This document shows, in pieces, positions 52,966 through 62,554 of a DNA stretch of 64,000 bases (the stretch's first letter is position 1; each line of letters opens with the position of its first letter). Origin of the DNA: Actinomadura syzygii. GTDB lineage: Bacteria > Actinomycetota > Actinomycetes > Streptosporangiales > Streptosporangiaceae. The position numbers and the translations under genes were made by a program. The notes beneath the pieces were generated by a model. It was not told the DNA's origin, made no database searches, and saw only the letters and a program-made list of their open reading frames with translations. The stretch is from the NCBI RefSeq assembly GCF_008085905.1, contig NZ_VSFF01000014.1, positions 62,001-126,000 on the forward strand, given 5' to 3'.

Positions 52966-55900
52966 TTGTCCGCCAGCAGGATCAGCGTCGTCGTGCTCTC
53001 GCACGGCGCCGGGGAGCGTCTCGCCGACGCCCTCGAGTCCATCGCGGCCCAGACGTTCCGCGACCTTGAGGTCCTGGTCGTGGACGACGGCACCGGCACC
53101 GCCGCGCAGGCGGCGCTGCCCGACGACCGGTTCCGGCTCGTCCGGCGCGGGGCGCCGAGCCGCGGCGCTGCCCGCAACCTCGGCGTCGCGGAGAGCACCG
53201 GCGAGTTCCTGCTGTTCAACGACGACGGCAACCCGATGCCGCCGGACGCGGTCGCCTCGCTCGTCACCGCGCTGGAGGCGTCCGGCTCCGACCTCGCCGT
53301 CGGCCCGGACGCGACCCGCAAGTGGACGGGCCAGGTGTCGGAGTGGAAGCCGCGCGGCACCGCCCCCGCCCCGGCGGCGGGCACCGACCTGCGCCGCGCC
53401 CCCGAACTGCTGAACGACCGCCGGATCGGCGGGGCGCTGCTGCGCCGCTCGTTCTGGGACGCGGCCGCGCTGGAGTTCCCCGACGTCAACCACTACGACG
53501 ACCTCCCGGTGAAGGTGCGGGCGCTGCACCTCGCGAAGGCCGTGGACGTGGTGCCGGACGTCGTCCTGCACCGCCGCGCCGCGCGCTGGCCGCTGACGAG
53601 CGAGCTCCAGGAGATCGCGGACGGCTTCGGCGCCGCGAACCTCGTGACGACGTGGGTCGCCGAGCGCGGCGACGTGAAGGAGCTGCGGCGGTTGCAGCTC
53701 GCGCTCGTCTCGACCGAGCTGCGGATGTTCCTGGACGTCCTGCCCGACCTGTCCGGCGAGGAGCGGGAGCAGGTCGTCGCGCAGGCCGCCGCGTACGCCA
53801 AGGGCGTGTCGCCGAAGGTGTTCGGGGAGACGGCCGCGCTGACCCGGCTGAAGTGGCACCTGGCGGAGTCGGGCCACACGATGGAGCTGGTGAAGGTCGT
53901 CCGGTACGAGCGGGGCAAGTCGTCGCCGTCGATCGTCCGCGACCCGGTGCGCCGCTACGTCGTCTACCCGTACTGGAAGGACAGCAAGCTCGACGTTCCG
54001 CGCGAGGTGTACCGGGCGCGCGACGAGGTCAAGATGCGCGGCCGGGCGCATGCGGTGCGCTGGGACGGCGACCGCCTCGTCGTCACCGGCGAGGCCTACA
54101 TCAACTCGGTCAGCTCGCGCCGCCGCTGGACGTCGATCAAGACGGTGACGCTGCGCAACGGCCGCCGCAAGATCGTCACCAAGGCGCGGCAGACGCCGAA
54201 GCCGGGCAAGTCGTCCGGCGGCTGGACGGGCTTCGAGTTCGCCTTGGAGGCGGCCAAGCTCAAGGAGCGCGGCGGCTGGGCCGAGGGCGTCTGGGAGGTG
54301 CACGCCTCGGTGCTCAACTCGGGCGTGTTCCGGCAGGGCCCGGTCCGCGGCGGCGGCTCCGGCACGGGCGCGCACCCGCCGTACCGGTACGTGGCCGACG
54401 ACGTGCGGATCGTCCCGAAGGTCGTGGACGAGCGCCTGGTCGTCGAGGTGGAGCGCGTCAAAGCGAAGGCGACGGCGCTGACCTGGGACGACGACACCCT
54501 GCTCGTGGAGGTCGAGTCGTCCGACAAGCCGCCCGCGGAGGTCGAGCTGACGCTCGGCGACGCGCGGGTTCCGGTGCCCGTGACGGCCCGGTCCGGCGGC
54601 TGGACGGCCCGCGTCGACCCGGCCGCGCTCGACGCGGAGATCAACCCCGACTCGATCGACGACACCCGCGACTGGACGCTGTCCGCGGACGGCAGGCAGC
54701 TCGTCCTCGCCGAGGGCGTCGAGGAGGCGCGCCGCACGTTCGGCGCGCTGGAGGTCAGCACCGGCCGCGACCCGAGCGGGTACGTGCGGGTGCGGCGGAC
54801 GACGACGCGCCTGTCGGTGGAGAGCTGCGTGTGGCGTCCGGACGGGACGCTGTCGCTGTCGGCGACGCACCCGGCGCACTCGGCCGGGCAGATCGTGGTG
54901 CGCAGCCGGGGCCGCCGCAAGGAGTACGCGTTCGACCTCGTCCAGGACGACTCCGGCACGCTGCGGGCGGACGTCCCGGCGGCGGCGGTGCCGGGCGTCG
55001 CGGGCGTGCTGCCGCTGCGTCCCGGCCGCTGGGACCTGCTGTTCCGGCCGCCCGGCGAGGGCGAGCGGGCGCTGACCGTCCGGCTGACCGAGGCGGCGCA
55101 GCGCGCGCTGCCCGGCCCGCTCGAGGTGGCCCGGCGCGGCTACGAGCTGGAGGCCAAGGACGGGCGGCTCGTCGTCTCCGTCACCGGGGACGTGTCGAGC
55201 GAGGAGAAGAGCGCGGGCGCGAAGTACCGGGAGGAGGCGCGCCGCCGGGTCGCCCGCGACGGGCTCCGCGACGCGGTCCTGTTCTCCTGCTTCAACGGGC
55301 GGCAGTTCTCCGACAGCCCGAAGGCGATCCACGAGGAGCTGCTGCGCCGCGGCGCCGACCTCGAACAGCTCTGGGTCGTCAACGACGCGCAGGCCGAGCT
55401 GCCGGACACGCTGAACGCCGTCCGGCTGAACGGCAAGGAGTGGCAGGAGGCGGTGACGACGTCGAAGTACATCGTCACGAACCACCGGCTCGGCGACTGG
55501 TTCCAGCGGAACCCCGACCAGGTCGTCCTCCAGACGTGGCACGGCACGCCGCTGAAGAAGATCGGCCGGGACGTCAAGGAGGTCCACTTCGCGTACGCGC
55601 CGGGGATGAAGTCCGCGCTCCAGAGCAAGGACAAGCCGACCGGCCCGGCGGTGCCGGAGTGGAGCCACCTGCTGTCGCCGAACCCGTTCAGCACGGAGAT
55701 CTTCCGCCGCGCGTTCGCGTTCAAGGGCGAGATGCTGGAGGTCGGGTACCCGCGCAACGACCTGCTGCACAGCCCGGACGCCGACGAGGTGGCCCGGTCG
55801 GTGCGGCGGCGGCTCGGCATCCCGGAGGGCAAGCGGGTCATCCTGTACGCGCCGACCTGGCGGGACGACCAGTACTACAGCCGGGGCCGCTACAAGCACG

Positions 55901-56376
55901 ACATGCGCCTCGACCTCGACCGCGCGCGGGACGCGCTGGGCGACGACCACGTGCTGCTGGTCCGGCTGCACAGCAACGTGGTGGACGGCGTCCCCGAGGA
56001 CCCGGACGGCTTCGTCCGCGACCTGTCGCTGTACCCGGACATCACCGAGCTCTACCTGATCTCCGACCTCATGGTGAGCGACTACTCGTCCGTGATGTTC
56101 GACTACGCGAACACGCGGCGGCCGATGCTGTTCTTCACCTACGACCTCGCCGACTACCGGGACCGGCTGCGCGGCTTCTACTTCGACTTCGAGGCCGAGG
56201 CGCCGGGGCCGCTGGTGGAGACGTCCGACGAGCTGATCGAGGCGATCCGAAACGTCGAGGACGCGACCGCCGGGCACAAGGACCGCTACGCCGGGTTCGT
56301 GGACCGGTTCTGCCCGCTGGACGACGGCCACGCCGCGGCCCGCACCGTCGACCGCGTCTTCGGCCCGTCCGTCTGA
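52966..56376 (+). CDS. Giant GT2 / CDP-glycerol glycerophosphotransferase fusion with extra middle region
   Basis: Protein of 1136 residues, the second fusion of this kind. GT2 domain at about 3-230 (ISVVVLSHGAGERLADAL, DDGNPMP). The middle, about 330-750, is beta-rich and lacks named domains; it carries modules such as LPLRPGRWDLLFR. The C-terminal Glyphos_transf domain (about 755-1136) has HGTPLKKIG near 860, YAPTWRDD and DYSSVMFDYAN near 1039. TTG at 52966 is preferred: GAAGGAG lies 8 nt upstream, and the open frame to 52900 is non-coding in character. The 3' end carries tandem repeats containing the stop. Confidence 0.9.
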   Translation: MSASRISVVVLSHGAGERLADALESIAAQTFRDLEVLVVDDGTGTAAQAALPDDRFRLVRRGAPSRGAARNLGVAESTGEFLLFNDDGNPMPPDAVASLVTALEASGSDLAVGPDATRKWTGQVSEWKPRGTAPAPAAGTDLRRAPELLNDRRIGGALLRRSFWDAAALEFPDVNHYDDLPVKVRALHLAKAVDVVPDVVLHRRAARWPLTSELQEIADGFGAANLVTTWVAERGDVKELRRLQLALVSTELRMFLDVLPDLSGEEREQVVAQAAAYAKGVSPKVFGETAALTRLKWHLAESGHTMELVKVVRYERGKSSPSIVRDPVRRYVVYPYWKDSKLDVPREVYRARDEVKMRGRAHAVRWDGDRLVVTGEAYINSVSSRRRWTSIKTVTLRNGRRKIVTKARQTPKPGKSSGGWTGFEFALEAAKLKERGGWAEGVWEVHASVLNSGVFRQGPVRGGGSGTGAHPPYRYVADDVRIVPKVVDERLVVEVERVKAKATALTWDDDTLLVEVESSDKPPAEVELTLGDARVPVPVTARSGGWTARVDPAALDAEINPDSIDDTRDWTLSADGRQLVLAEGVEEARRTFGALEVSTGRDPSGYVRVRRTTTRLSVESCVWRPDGTLSLSATHPAHSAGQIVVRSRGRRKEYAFDLVQDDSGTLRADVPAAAVPGVAGVLPLRPGRWDLLFRPPGEGERALTVRLTEAAQRALPGPLEVARRGYELEAKDGRLVVSVTGDVSSEEKSAGAKYREEARRRVARDGLRDAVLFSCFNGRQFSDSPKAIHEELLRRGADLEQLWVVNDAQAELPDTLNAVRLNGKEWQEAVTTSKYIVTNHRLGDWFQRNPDQVVLQTWHGTPLKKIGRDVKEVHFAYAPGMKSALQSKDKPTGPAVPEWSHLLSPNPFSTEIFRRAFAFKGEMLEVGYPRNDLLHSPDADEVARSVRRRLGIPEGKRVILYAPTWRDDQYYSRGRYKHDMRLDLDRARDALGDDHVLLVRLHSNVVDGVPEDPDGFVRDLSLYPDITELYLISDLMVSDYSSVMFDYANTRRPMLFFTYDLADYRDRLRGFYFDFEAEAPGPLVETSDELIEAIRNVEDATAGHKDRYAGFVDRFCPLDDGHAAARTVDRVFGPSV

Positions 56377-56410
56377 GCGGTCCGTCCGTCCGAGCGGTCC
56401 GTCCGAGCGA
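56365..56410. repeat. 17-bp tandem repeat over the stop codon of the large polymerase gene
   Basis: CCGTCCGTCTGAGCGGT (56365-56381) and CCGTCCGTCCGAGCGGT (56382-56398) differ at one base; a partial third unit runs to 56410. The TGA stop (56374-56376) lies inside the first unit and depends on the single C-to-T difference. A slippage origin is likely. Confidence 0.85.
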
Positions 56411-56470
56411 GCAGAGCCGCGCCGCGCGGGCGCCGAAACCTCCCGGCCGACTGAGGCCACCGGGGCGGTT

Positions 56471-56496
56471 ACGGCACCCGAGCGGTGTGGTGCCGT
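56471..56496 (+). terminator. Terminator-like hairpin after the large polymerase gene
   Basis: Arms ACGGCACC (56471-56478) and GGTGCCGT (56489-56496) pair perfectly around a 10-nt loop and are followed by TGATAAACTTT. It lies 95 nt after the polymerase stop and 52 nt before the next start. It could end the upstream transcript or form a leader structure of the downstream gene. Confidence 0.5.
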
Positions 56497-56548
56497 TGAT
56501 AAACTTTGCGCCTGGAATGCGTGGTTTTTGGGGGAAAGGCACGGTCCC

Positions 56549-57352
56549 TTGGACGCGGTGGCGAACCATTGCAGGGTCGGCGTCGACGACCACCTGCACA
56601 TCCGCTGGCAGGCTCCGGTAACCGACGGTGACCGCGTCGTCCTGCGGAAGGGCGCGTCCCCCGGCACCCGGGTGGAGACCGTCCGCGGCGACCGGCGCTC
56701 GGTGAGGCTGCCGCTCGCCGGGCTCGCGCCCGGCAAGTGGGAGGTCCGGGTCGAGTCGCGCGGCATCGACCGCCCGCTGCTGACGGACGACCCCGGCTTC
56801 TCCTTCGACGAGCTGCGCGACTACGCCGCCGGCGCCCGCGACCGGACGGTCCGGGTCGTCCGCGCGGCGGACGGGGTCGTCCGCCTCGTCGTCCGCGAGG
56901 TCACCCCGCACGCCGAGGTCGAGATCGTCGACCCGCGCGACGGCGAGATCAGGTTCGAGGGACGGCTCGCCTACGCGGGCCCGCGCCCCGGCGCGGACGC
57001 CCGGCTCGTCGCCGTCGCCCGCGACACCGAGGTCACGCTGACCTGGGACGCGCGGCTCGACGGCATCGACTACCGCGCCGCCCTCCCGGTGGACGACCTC
57101 GCCGCGCGGGAGCCCGCGCTCTGGGACCTCTGGCTCGACGTCGGTGCGGTGGGCGCCGGCACAGGGGACGCGCCCGACGTGCACGCCCGGCTGGCGTCCC
57201 GGCTCGATGACGCGACCGGCAAGCGCGGCAAGCTGTCCTATCCCCGGCAGCTCGTGGTGTCCGGTGAACGGGAGCTGGCCGTCCGGCCGTACTACACGCC
57301 GTGGGACAACCTGTCGGTCGCCTGCCGCCCGACAGGGGACGGCGCCCAGTGA
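56549..57352 (+). CDS. Hypothetical beta-rich protein of the teichoic-acid locus
   Basis: Protein of 267 residues with no signal peptide, no membrane segment and no family I recognise. It looks like two or three beta-sandwich modules (LPLAGLAPGKWEVRVESR; later LDVGAVGAGTGDAPDVH). The phrase resembles LPLRPGRWDLLFR in the middle region of the large polymerase upstream, so the two may share a domain. TTG at 56549 is preferred, with AAAGG 9 nt upstream; GTG at 56558 is an alternative. The stop overlaps the GT4 start by 4 nt. Confidence 0.65.
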   Translation: MDAVANHCRVGVDDHLHIRWQAPVTDGDRVVLRKGASPGTRVETVRGDRRSVRLPLAGLAPGKWEVRVESRGIDRPLLTDDPGFSFDELRDYAAGARDRTVRVVRAADGVVRLVVREVTPHAEVEIVDPRDGEIRFEGRLAYAGPRPGADARLVAVARDTEVTLTWDARLDGIDYRAALPVDDLAAREPALWDLWLDVGAVGAGTGDAPDVHARLASRLDDATGKRGKLSYPRQLVVSGERELAVRPYYTPWDNLSVACRPTGDGAQ

Positions 57353-58530
57353 GGATCACCTTCCTGCTGCTCGACGCCTTCACGATCGACGGCACGGTGC
57401 GCAGCACCTTCACCCTCGCGGACGAGCTGTCCCTCCGCCACGACGTCGACATCGTCAGCGTCCTGCGGGACGGGGACCGTCCGGTGTTCCCGCTGTCCGA
57501 CCGGGTCGAGCTGCGCTCCCTGGTCGACCTGCGCCCGGACGCGAAGGTTTCATGGCCGAACACGGCGCGCGCCGAGCGGCTGATGCCGGAGCCGTCCGCG
57601 CTCGTCCACCCGGAGGAGCGCTGCTACGACAAGTTCTCCGCGTGGACGGACGACCGGATCACCCGGTTCCTGCGCCGTCCGCACACGGACGTGCTGGTCA
57701 CCACCCGCGCGGGGCTGAACATCGCGGCGGCGCGGTCCGTCCCGCGCCGGGTCACCGTGATCGGGCAGGAGCACCTCCAGCTCGGCATCCACGCGGACGG
57801 GATCCGCGCGGAGATCGAGGAGTGGTACCCGAAGCTCGACGCCCTCACCAGCCTCACCAACGCCGACCGCGCCGACTACGAGGCCCTGCTCCCGGACGGG
57901 ACCTGCCCCGTCTACACGATCGGGAACGGTCTACCCCGCAGGCTCTACCCGCTGTCCCGGCAGGACAACAGGCTCGTCGTCGCCGCCGGGCGGATGGTCT
58001 GGATCAAGGGCTACGACCTGCTGATCGGCGCGTTCGCGAAGGTCGTGGAGAAGCACCCGGAGTGGCGGCTGCGGATCTACGGGCAGGGCGTCCGGCACGA
58101 CGAGCTGCTCCGCAAGGCGACCCGGCTCGGGCTGCACAACAACGTCCTGCTGATGGAGCCGACCGACGACATGGAGGGCGAGCTGGCGAAGGCGTCGATC
58201 CTCGCGATGTCGTCGCGGGCCGAGCCGTTCGGCATGACGATCATCGAGGCGTTCGCGTGCGGGCTGCCGGTCGTCGGGTTCGACTGCCCGCGCGGCCCCC
58301 GCGAGATCGTCACCGAGGGCCACGACGGGATGCTCGTCCCGGCGGAGGACGTCGACGCGCTCGCCGAGACGCTGATCCGGGTGATCGACGACGAGGAGCT
58401 GCGGCACCGGATGGCCGCGAACGCCCGCGCGTCCGCGGAGCGGTTCGGCATCGGCGGGGTGGCGGAGCAGTGGGAGCGCATGATCGCCCAGCTGCGGCGA
58501 CGGCCCCGCCGCGACAGCGGACGCCGCTAG
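57349..58530 (+). CDS. GT4-family glycosyltransferase
   Basis: GT-B glycosyltransferase of 393 residues. N-terminal: ITFLLLDAFTIDGTVRST and TVIGQEHLQLG. C-terminal GT4 donor domain: VVAAGRMVWIKGYDLLIGAF and SSRAEPFGMTIIEAFACGLP with the EX7E pair, followed by VGFDCPRGPREI. This resembles teichoic-acid or poly(glycerol-phosphate) alpha-glucosyltransferases (TagE-like), which fits the locus. GTG at 57349 overlaps the previous stop (GTGA). Confidence 0.9.
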   Translation: MRITFLLLDAFTIDGTVRSTFTLADELSLRHDVDIVSVLRDGDRPVFPLSDRVELRSLVDLRPDAKVSWPNTARAERLMPEPSALVHPEERCYDKFSAWTDDRITRFLRRPHTDVLVTTRAGLNIAAARSVPRRVTVIGQEHLQLGIHADGIRAEIEEWYPKLDALTSLTNADRADYEALLPDGTCPVYTIGNGLPRRLYPLSRQDNRLVVAAGRMVWIKGYDLLIGAFAKVVEKHPEWRLRIYGQGVRHDELLRKATRLGLHNNVLLMEPTDDMEGELAKASILAMSSRAEPFGMTIIEAFACGLPVVGFDCPRGPREIVTEGHDGMLVPAEDVDALAETLIRVIDDEELRHRMAANARASAERFGIGGVAEQWERMIAQLRRRPRRDSGRR

Positions 58531-58645
58531 CACCCCCCGCCCAACCCCGTCTGAAGGCACGGTCACGAGTCGGAGACAATGCCCGGATCATGTTCCGGAC
58601 AGCCGATACCATCGGGACCGCTTCCGACCGACGAGAGGACCATCC

Positions 58646-59656
58646 ATGGCGAATTTCACGCTCGACGACGTTCGGCAACGGACGTACAAGGCGCGTGACG
58701 CCTGGTGGACCGTCCTCCTCGTGGACCCGCTCGCGTCCCGGCTGGTGAGGTTCACCGCCAACCGGACGCGGATCACGCCGAACCAGCTCACCGTCGGCGC
58801 GCTGATCCTCGGGCTCGCGGCGGGCGGCTGCTTCGCGGTGGCGTCCTGGCCGTGGCTGCTCGCGGGCGCGCTGCTGTACCACCTGTCGTTCACCCTCGAC
58901 TGCATGGACGGCAAGATCGCCCGGTTGAAGGGCACCGGCTCGGTGTTCGGCGCGTGGCTCGACTACATCTTCGACCGCGTCCGCGTCCTCGCCTGCGCGA
59001 TCGCGCTGATGGGCGGCCAGTACCACGCCACCCACAACACGGCCTACATCTGGACGGCGCTCGCCGTCGTCTTCCTCGACATGCTCCGCTACATGGACGC
59101 CCTGGAGATCTACAAGGTGCGCTCGCAGATGCGCGCCACCCTCCAGGCCGCCCGGCACGAGGCCGACTCGCTGGAGCTCGCCGCGCAGCGCGCCAACGGC
59201 GAGGCCGTCGACGAGGACCTCCTGTCCGCCGCCGGCGCCATCGCCGACGACCCCGAGGCCGACATGGAGAACCGCGTCGTCGGCGACGACCCCGCCAACG
59301 CCGCCCTCCAGCAGGGCTTCAACGAGCGGTTCCCCTGGTACGCGCGGATCCGCCCGTTCCTCACCGCGACCCGCGTCCGCCCGCACCTGATCAGCGGGAT
59401 CGAGTTCCAGATGGGCGTGTTCATCGTCGCGCCGATCGCCGCCGCGATCATCTCCGGGGCGATCATCCCGGTCGTGATCCTGAGCGCCGCCGGGATGCTC
59501 GCCTTCGAGCTGATCATCATCTACAAGTTCTGGCTGTCCACCCGCGACTACAGCCGCACCATGACGAAGCTCGACGCGCGCATCGCCACCCACCGCACCG
59601 AGCCCGCCGCCGCCCCCGAGTACCAGCAGACGGGCGCCGCCACCAGCACCGGCTGA
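58646..59656 (+). CDS. CDP-alcohol phosphatidyltransferase family protein
   Basis: Membrane enzyme of 336 residues. The full signature DGxxARx8Gx3Dx3D is present with D88, G89, A92, R93, G102, D106 and D110, the metal- and CDP-binding residues. Membrane segments flank it at about 48-82 and 115-145, and two more lie at about 255-300. An acidic cytoplasmic insert sits at about 165-215. The enzyme moves a phospho-alcohol from a CDP-activated donor onto an acceptor; in this locus it may make an activated inositol- or glycerol-phosphate lipid. The ATG at 58646 has GAGAGGAC upstream. Confidence 0.92.
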   Translation: MANFTLDDVRQRTYKARDAWWTVLLVDPLASRLVRFTANRTRITPNQLTVGALILGLAAGGCFAVASWPWLLAGALLYHLSFTLDCMDGKIARLKGTGSVFGAWLDYIFDRVRVLACAIALMGGQYHATHNTAYIWTALAVVFLDMLRYMDALEIYKVRSQMRATLQAARHEADSLELAAQRANGEAVDEDLLSAAGAIADDPEADMENRVVGDDPANAALQQGFNERFPWYARIRPFLTATRVRPHLISGIEFQMGVFIVAPIAAAIISGAIIPVVILSAAGMLAFELIIIYKFWLSTRDYSRTMTKLDARIATHRTEPAAAPEYQQTGAATSTG

Positions 59657-59663
59657 CCCGCGC

Positions 59664-61838
59664 TCAGGTTGTGCTCAGCAGGTCCGTCCAGCGGGCGCAG
59701 ACCTCGGCGAGGCCGTAGGCGGACGTGACCTGCGTGCGGGCGAGCCGCCGCTCGTCCTCCCAGCGGCCCTCGGCGACGGTCGCGGCGATCGCCGCCGCCA
59801 TGTCGAACGGCGTCTCGTGGATCCACCGGCCGTCGTAGATCGTCTCGGCGCCCGGCCAGGGCAGCAGCGCGGGCACCGCGCCCGCCGCCATGCCCTCGGC
59901 CGGGGCCAGGTGGAAGCTCTCGTCGTCGCTCGTCGACAGGACGAACCCGATGCGGCGCAGCCACGCGGCCACGTCCCGTCCGTAGGAGTCGAAGACGACG
60001 CCGCCGGAGAGGAGCGGGGAACGGCGGATGCGGCGGAAGACCTTCTCGTAGTGCGCCCGCTCGTCGTCCTTCTGCCAGATCCACCAGTATTCCCAGGGCA
60101 GTTTCGACTTGACGAAGAGGGTGAACCGCGGGTCGTCGCGGCGGAGCTCCTCCAGGACGTCCAGGGCCAGGTCGAGCCGTTTCCGGGACGGCGCGATGCC
60201 GATCATCCCGAGGTGGTGCTCGGCGCCGGGGAGCTTCGCGCGGTCGAGCTGCGCGTCGTCCACCCAGTTCGGGACGGTGACGACCTTGTTCGCGGGCCAC
60301 CCGGTGATCTCGCGGGTCAGTTCGTTGTAGTGCGGGCTGACGCAGACGACGTCGTCGACGGTGTCGATGTCGAGGCTCTTCGGCCATCCGGCGTAGAGCT
60401 CGAAGCGGTGCAGCCGGACGACGAGCCGCTGCCCGGGGCGCTTCCGCTGGGAGTACCAGAGCGCGTTCGGCCCGCACCATTCGCAGACGACGACGTCCGC
60501 CCAGTCGGCCAGTTCCTGGCTGCGCCTCTCGTCGTGCGCCTTCAACGCCGACCAATGGTCGACCCGGACCTCCATGTCCGGGCGCGAGCGCAGGTAGTCG
60601 AGCAGCGCCGTGAAGAACTTCAGGTCGTGTCCCGCGACGCCCACCCGCAGCGGACGGTCCTTGACCGAAAGGACCCGCTGGGAGGGCTCCGGGAATGCCT
60701 GCGCGAGAGCGGCGCGGAGGCGTCCGGCGGCGGCCTCCAGCGTGAACTCCGCGGCGGCGGCGCGGCAGCGCTCGACCGCGAGGGTGAACACGTCGGAGTT
60801 CTTGCCGATGAGCGTCAGCGCGTCGAGGACGTCGTCCTCGGTCGCGGCGAACAGCGGGTAGTCGGCGCCGAGCAGCCGCTCGTGCATGGGCGTCCGGTTG
60901 AGGACGACGGGGACGCCCAGCGTCCCGCACTCCAGCACCTTCGTGGACAGTTCGAGGCTCGCGTCCATGGACGCGTCCCGCCACGACAGGCCCACGTCGC
61001 AGGCGGCGGTGAGCCGCATCGCCTCGGCGCGCGGATGCCCGCCGTGCCAGACGACGCCCTGCCCGCTCTCCAGCGCGGTCCGCATCCGGGTCGCGAACGC
61101 CGGGTCGTCCGGATCGTTGTGGATCTTGTCGCCGATCATGTGCAGCTCGGCGTCCACCCCGCGGATGGACAGCAGCCGCGGCAGCGACGTCATCTCGTAG
61201 GTGTTCCAGCGCGGCGCGAACTTGCCGCTGTAGGCGAGCCGCAGCTCACGGCGGTCGGGCGGGCCGTCCGGACGGGGTTCGAGACCGTCCGGGAGCACCA
61301 CGACCGGCGGGAACAGGACGCTCTTCCCGGCCGTCGCGGGCACCGCGCCCTCCAGGAACCCGCGCAGCTCCTCGGTCTGGCAGAGCAGCACGCGGGACGC
61401 GTCCGCGATCCGCCGCAGTTCGGCCTTCGCCGACGCGGGGAACTCGGCGGCCGACTGCGGGACGTCGGTGAGGTACGTCCAGAGGCGTCCGGCGAGCGAG
61501 CTGCCCGAAAGGTTGCCCGCGACCCGGCGTCCCCGGATCACGACGAGGTCGTACGGCTCCGCCTCGGCGTCGATCCGGGTGAGCATGACGGCGGCCTGCC
61601 GCGCGGGCATCGCGGCGTCGCCCTCGAACAGCCCCTCCTCGTGCGGGCTGCGGACGGTGACGCCGGGCAGGGCGCGGAGCGGGTCCACGAGGCGCCCGGT
61701 CCGGACCGGCGCCTTGAGGACCAGGGTCACCTCGCAGCCGGCGCGGGCGAGGGCCTGGACCATGCCCTGAGCCCAGATCGCGGAGCCGTCGATGATGTTG
61801 AGATCGACGTCGCCGTAGACGAGGGCGCGTGGTCGCAA
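59664..61838 (-). CDS. Two-domain GT-B glycosyltransferase
   Basis: Protein of 724 residues built of two GT4-like units. The first (about 1-370) has GDVDLNIIDGSAIWAQGMVQAL, LAYSGKFAPRWNTYEM and VLECGTLGVPVVLNRTP. The second (about 375-724) has VGVAGHDLKFFTALLDYL, MIGIAPSRKRLDLALDVL and STSDDESFHLAPAEGMAAG. The second carries the Glu-containing donor motif; the first is weaker and may be a lectin-like or second-site unit. TTG at 61838 is chosen because AAAGGAAACACC lies just upstream and the gene before it ends 11 nt away. Substrates unknown. Confidence 0.85.
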   Translation of the reverse strand: MRPRALVYGDVDLNIIDGSAIWAQGMVQALARAGCEVTLVLKAPVRTGRLVDPLRALPGVTVRSPHEEGLFEGDAAMPARQAAVMLTRIDAEAEPYDLVVIRGRRVAGNLSGSSLAGRLWTYLTDVPQSAAEFPASAKAELRRIADASRVLLCQTEELRGFLEGAVPATAGKSVLFPPVVVLPDGLEPRPDGPPDRRELRLAYSGKFAPRWNTYEMTSLPRLLSIRGVDAELHMIGDKIHNDPDDPAFATRMRTALESGQGVVWHGGHPRAEAMRLTAACDVGLSWRDASMDASLELSTKVLECGTLGVPVVLNRTPMHERLLGADYPLFAATEDDVLDALTLIGKNSDVFTLAVERCRAAAAEFTLEAAAGRLRAALAQAFPEPSQRVLSVKDRPLRVGVAGHDLKFFTALLDYLRSRPDMEVRVDHWSALKAHDERRSQELADWADVVVCEWCGPNALWYSQRKRPGQRLVVRLHRFELYAGWPKSLDIDTVDDVVCVSPHYNELTREITGWPANKVVTVPNWVDDAQLDRAKLPGAEHHLGMIGIAPSRKRLDLALDVLEELRRDDPRFTLFVKSKLPWEYWWIWQKDDERAHYEKVFRRIRRSPLLSGGVVFDSYGRDVAAWLRRIGFVLSTSDDESFHLAPAEGMAAGAVPALLPWPGAETIYDGRWIHETPFDMAAAIAATVAEGRWEDERRLARTQVTSAYGLAEVCARWTDLLSTT

Positions 61839-61849
61839 GGTGTTTCCTT

Positions 61850-62554
61850 TCAACGAGCGGGTTCCAAGAGCCCCGCGAAACGGCTGGCAGCGGTGACGGG
61901 GTCCGTCACGGTCGCGTCCCAGCTCAGGCAGGCGAGCGTGGCGGGCGCGGGCGGCCCCTCCCGGGGGGCCCACAGCACGAGCGGGAGCGAGCGGGCGGCG
62001 GCGATCCGGCGGATCTCGTGGAGCGCGAGGTCCCGGTCGTACATGCCGGGGACGCCCAGGTACGCCCACGCCCCGCCGGGCTCCCCGGCCGCCGCGTCCA
62101 CGACGAGCATGTCCACGTCGGCGGACTGGAGCGCGATCGCGGCGTCGTGCGGGTAGAGCGGGACGACCTTCGCCTGCTCCCCGAGCAGCGCCGCCGTCCG
62201 GCCGCCGAGCACGCCCGCGATGATCATCCGGTCGCAGGGCCCGGCGACGAGGAGCCGGTTCTCCGGCCGGTCGACGCGGTCCACCGGGACGCCCTGGTTC
62301 CCCGCCGACGCGGGCGCCGACACGGGCGCGTTCCGCTTGCGCCAGAGCCGGTACAGGTCCTTCGGCAGCCGCTTGCCGCGCTTGGGGTTGCGCGCCGCGC
62401 CCGCGACGAGGCGCCCGAACTGCACGGCGGTCGACGCCTCCAGCGCGGCGAGCCGCCGCTCCAGCTCGGCGAGCCGCTCCTCGCGCTCGCGCAGCCGCGC
62501 CCGCAGCCGGCCGAGCTGCTGGTACGCCTTCGCGTTCCGGCTGTCCTCACTCAC
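61850..62554 (-). CDS. Hypothetical protein with N-terminal coiled coil
   Basis: Protein of 234 residues. The first ~45 residues form a heptad-rich coiled coil (LRARLREREERLAELERRL). A basic linker follows (about 50-75), then a Rossmann-like alpha/beta region with MLVVDAAAGEPGGAWAYLG and LPLVLWAPREG. This resembles the N-terminal half of some GT4-like proteins, and a partner role to the two-domain transferase 11 nt downstream is plausible. GTG at 62554 overlaps the wecB stop by 8 nt. No catalytic motif is evident. Confidence 0.7.
   Translation of the reverse strand: MSEDSRNAKAYQQLGRLRARLREREERLAELERRLAALEASTAVQFGRLVAGAARNPKRGKRLPKDLYRLWRKRNAPVSAPASAGNQGVPVDRVDRPENRLLVAGPCDRMIIAGVLGGRTAALLGEQAKVVPLYPHDAAIALQSADVDMLVVDAAAGEPGGAWAYLGVPGMYDRDLALHEIRRIAAARSLPLVLWAPREGPPAPATLACLSWDATVTDPVTAASRFAGLLEPAR

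Noticed and set aside
50443..56766. Open frame of about 2100 codons on the minus strand opposite the two polymerase fusions
   Set aside because: A shadow of conserved genes on the plus strand, with low-complexity His/Val/Arg/Asp-rich translation.
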